Shown here: positions 4,163 to 5,393 of the stretch, piece by piece
Numbering within the stretch: position 1 is the stretch's first letter
Layout of the letters: every line of letters begins with the position of its first letter
Source of the DNA: Planctomycetes bacterium SM23_32
GTDB taxonomy: Bacteria > Planctomycetota > Brocadiia > SM23-32
Length of the DNA stretch: 5,393 nucleotides
Reading direction: 5' to 3'
Assembly (NCBI GenBank): GCA_001303885.1
Contig: LJUE01000188.1
Location: 1 to 5,393, forward strand
Program-made: the position numbers and the translations under genes
The notes under the pieces: model-generated
The model's input: only the letters and a program-made list of their open reading frames with translations
Database searches by the model: none
Told to the model about the DNA's origin: nothing

Positions 4163-5393
4163 ATGAGGCGTCTGCTGTCCGCGCATGTGTTGGCCCTGGT
4201 GCTGGCCGTCTGCTCTGCCGCGTCGGCCAACGTCGTCACGGTGGGCGGTCGGGACTACTTCGTCATCGGCGAGTCGGGCCAGCCGACCTACAACGTGCGT
4301 CTTGCACTGGTTCCTCCGCCGCAGGCGCAGGAAGTGCGCTCGGTGGGGGTGCTGTTCGGCGCCGACGAGGCCGGCAACGGCTACGCCTTCCGCACGGACG
4401 GCGGGGACTGGACGCTGATGAGCGTGAGCCCCGCCGGCCTGAGCACCCTTGCCCGGGGGTCCGGCATCCCCCTTCCCACGGCGGGCCCCCTGGACCTGAT
4501 CGTCGAGCGGCGCGACCTGCTGCTGAGCGTGGCCCTCAACGGGAGGACGCTGGCCGAGGTGGCGGACGCCGATCACTTCGAGGGGCTGGTGGCCGTGGAC
4601 CCCACCGCGTGCGGCCCCGGCGACGAGCCCATCATCCAGGCCATCGGCCGGCTGCACTTCGAAGACGGCTTCATGCGGCCCGAAGACGACCTGAGCCTCG
4701 GGCAGTGGGAGGTGAAGGCGGGGCAGTGGCGCCTGCACTCGGTGCAGGAGGACGTCGAGGATGTGGACCTGGGCCGCCTGCCGGCCGAGCGAAGGCCTCA
4801 GAGCGAACGCAGCGCCAACCCCTTCTCGCTGAGCGCCCGCGCCGAGGACTGGGGCTTGCTCACCACGGGCTACTGGTTCTGGGACGACTACAGGGCAGAG
4901 GTCTCGCTGAGGGACGCGGGAGCGGCGGCGACGGGACTGGCCTTCAACGTGGGCTCGGCGCAGGACTTCTTCCTGCTGCGCTGGGAGAACGGGGCCGAGG
5001 TCCTGGGGCCCACGTGCATCCAGCTGCTGCGCGTGCGCGGCTCGGAGCGCACGGAGCTGGCGCGGGCCTGGGTCAACGGCGAGCAGGGGCAGTGGTATCG
5101 GCTGGGGGTGGAGACCTGCGGGCGCCGCATGCGCGCCCTGCTGGACGGGGCCGCGATAATGGACGTGCGCCACGACGAGTCGGTCGGGGGCCGGATCGGC
5201 CTCTACGTCGAGGGCGGCGACGAGCATCGGCAGGCGTTCTTCGATGACGTCGAGGTAGCGAGCGCGCCCGGCTACAGCTTCGACGACGAGCTCTGGCTGA
5301 CGCAGCACGTCTCCTCACGCACTGGGCGGTGGGGAGTGCGGCGGGTGGAACGTCCGGCGAGGCCACCCAACTATGCGGCGACGCTTGAGAGCG
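4163..5393 (+). CDS. Exported protein with tandem concanavalin-like (LamG/DUF1080-type) modules (3' partial)
   Basis: The frame stays open for 410 codons to the right edge; no stop is in the window. Residues 1-22 form a Sec signal peptide: MRR, a hydrophobic core, and likely cleavage after ASA. LAVC is a poor lipobox because Val precedes Cys. Two beta-rich modules follow with a shared pattern. Module A (about 43-147) runs from YNVRLAL through GVLFGADEAGNGYAF and LSVALNGRTLAEV. Module B (about 243-367) runs from YRAEVSLR through TGLAFNVGSAQDFFLLRW, MRALLDGAAIMDV and GRIGLYVEG to FFDDVEVAS. Linkers open with an F-[ED]-D motif and a G-[QR]-W motif (166-190), and the same opening recurs at 373-390, so a third module begins there. 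The pattern fits the concanavalin A-like sandwich of LamG and 3-keto-disaccharide hydrolase-like domains, which often bind or process glycans. I recognise no catalytic residues, so the function is unknown. An in-frame ATG at 4121 lies at or before the inferred transcription start and is less likely. Confidence 0.8.
   Translation, partial: MRRLLSAHVLALVLAVCSAASANVVTVGGRDYFVIGESGQPTYNVRLALVPPPQAQEVRSVGVLFGADEAGNGYAFRTDGGDWTLMSVSPAGLSTLARGSGIPLPTAGPLDLIVERRDLLLSVALNGRTLAEVADADHFEGLVAVDPTACGPGDEPIIQAIGRLHFEDGFMRPEDDLSLGQWEVKAGQWRLHSVQEDVEDVDLGRLPAERRPQSERSANPFSLSARAEDWGLLTTGYWFWDDYRAEVSLRDAGAAATGLAFNVGSAQDFFLLRWENGAEVLGPTCIQLLRVRGSERTELARAWVNGEQGQWYRLGVETCGRRMRALLDGAAIMDVRHDESVGGRIGLYVEGGDEHRQAFFDDVEVASAPGYSFDDELWLTQHVSSRTGRWGVRRVERPARPPNYAATLES

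Noticed and set aside
4163..4228. Lipoprotein signal (LAVC at residues 14-17)
   Set aside because: The residue before Cys is Val, where Gly, Ala or Ser is expected, while a good signal peptidase I site (ASA) follows at 20-22.
4103..5308. 401-codon minus-strand frame opposite the exported protein gene
   Set aside because: The plus frame has a promoter, signal peptide and repeated domain pattern. The minus frame is low-complexity (Arg, Gln, His, Val) and has no motif.

Overview
The window is a GC-rich bacterial chromosome segment with four transcription units, each headed by a recognisable sigma70-type promoter with a 16-17 bp spacer. The likeliest source is a member of the Planctomycetota or a neighbouring lineage. 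This rests on an S26 signal-peptidase-like protein with zinc ribbons next to a 'MAPTLLGEH' box, and on a large exported protein made of tandem concanavalin-like modules. Both are styles I associate with planctomycetes from memory; no database was consulted, so the lineage is an inference of moderate confidence.

Minus strand, read right to left. A tRNA-Gly(CCC) gene with encoded CCA (1063-1137) sits behind a perfect TTGACA-17-TATAAT promoter (1151-1179). About 276 bp without a convincing gene follows (787-1062). A second promoter (TTGACA-16-TAGAAT, 759-786) then drives a two-gene unit: a 53-residue protein with a single TPR-like repeat (529-690), and an S26 signal-peptidase-like membrane protein (1-495) that runs off the left edge. 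In that protein the residue expected to be the catalytic serine is alanine, and two zinc-ribbon Cys sets surround the remaining S26 motifs.

Plus strand, read left to right. A TTGACA-17-TAAAAT promoter (1353-1381) drives tex (1480-4062), an 860-residue Tex-family RNA-binding protein with Tex N-terminal, YqgF, helix-hairpin-helix and S1 domains and a long charged C-terminal tail. The tex leader can fold into a long stem-loop just before the start codon that would bury its best Shine-Dalgarno candidate. An extended -10 promoter (4088-4116) then precedes a secreted protein (4163 to the right edge, at least 410 residues). It has a signal peptide, two complete concanavalin-like modules and the start of a third. 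Its reading frame is open to the edge, with no stop codon in the window.

The 170 bp between the divergent tRNA and tex promoters holds two neighbouring 22-nt inverted repeats of the same 8-6-8 geometry. The genes do not form one obvious pathway: tex and the tRNA belong to RNA metabolism and translation, while the S26-like and concanavalin-like proteins belong to the cell envelope. The least ordinary items are the apparently nucleophile-less S26 protein with its mini-TPR partner, the Asp-to-His change in the YqgF domain of Tex, and the tex leader stem-loop.
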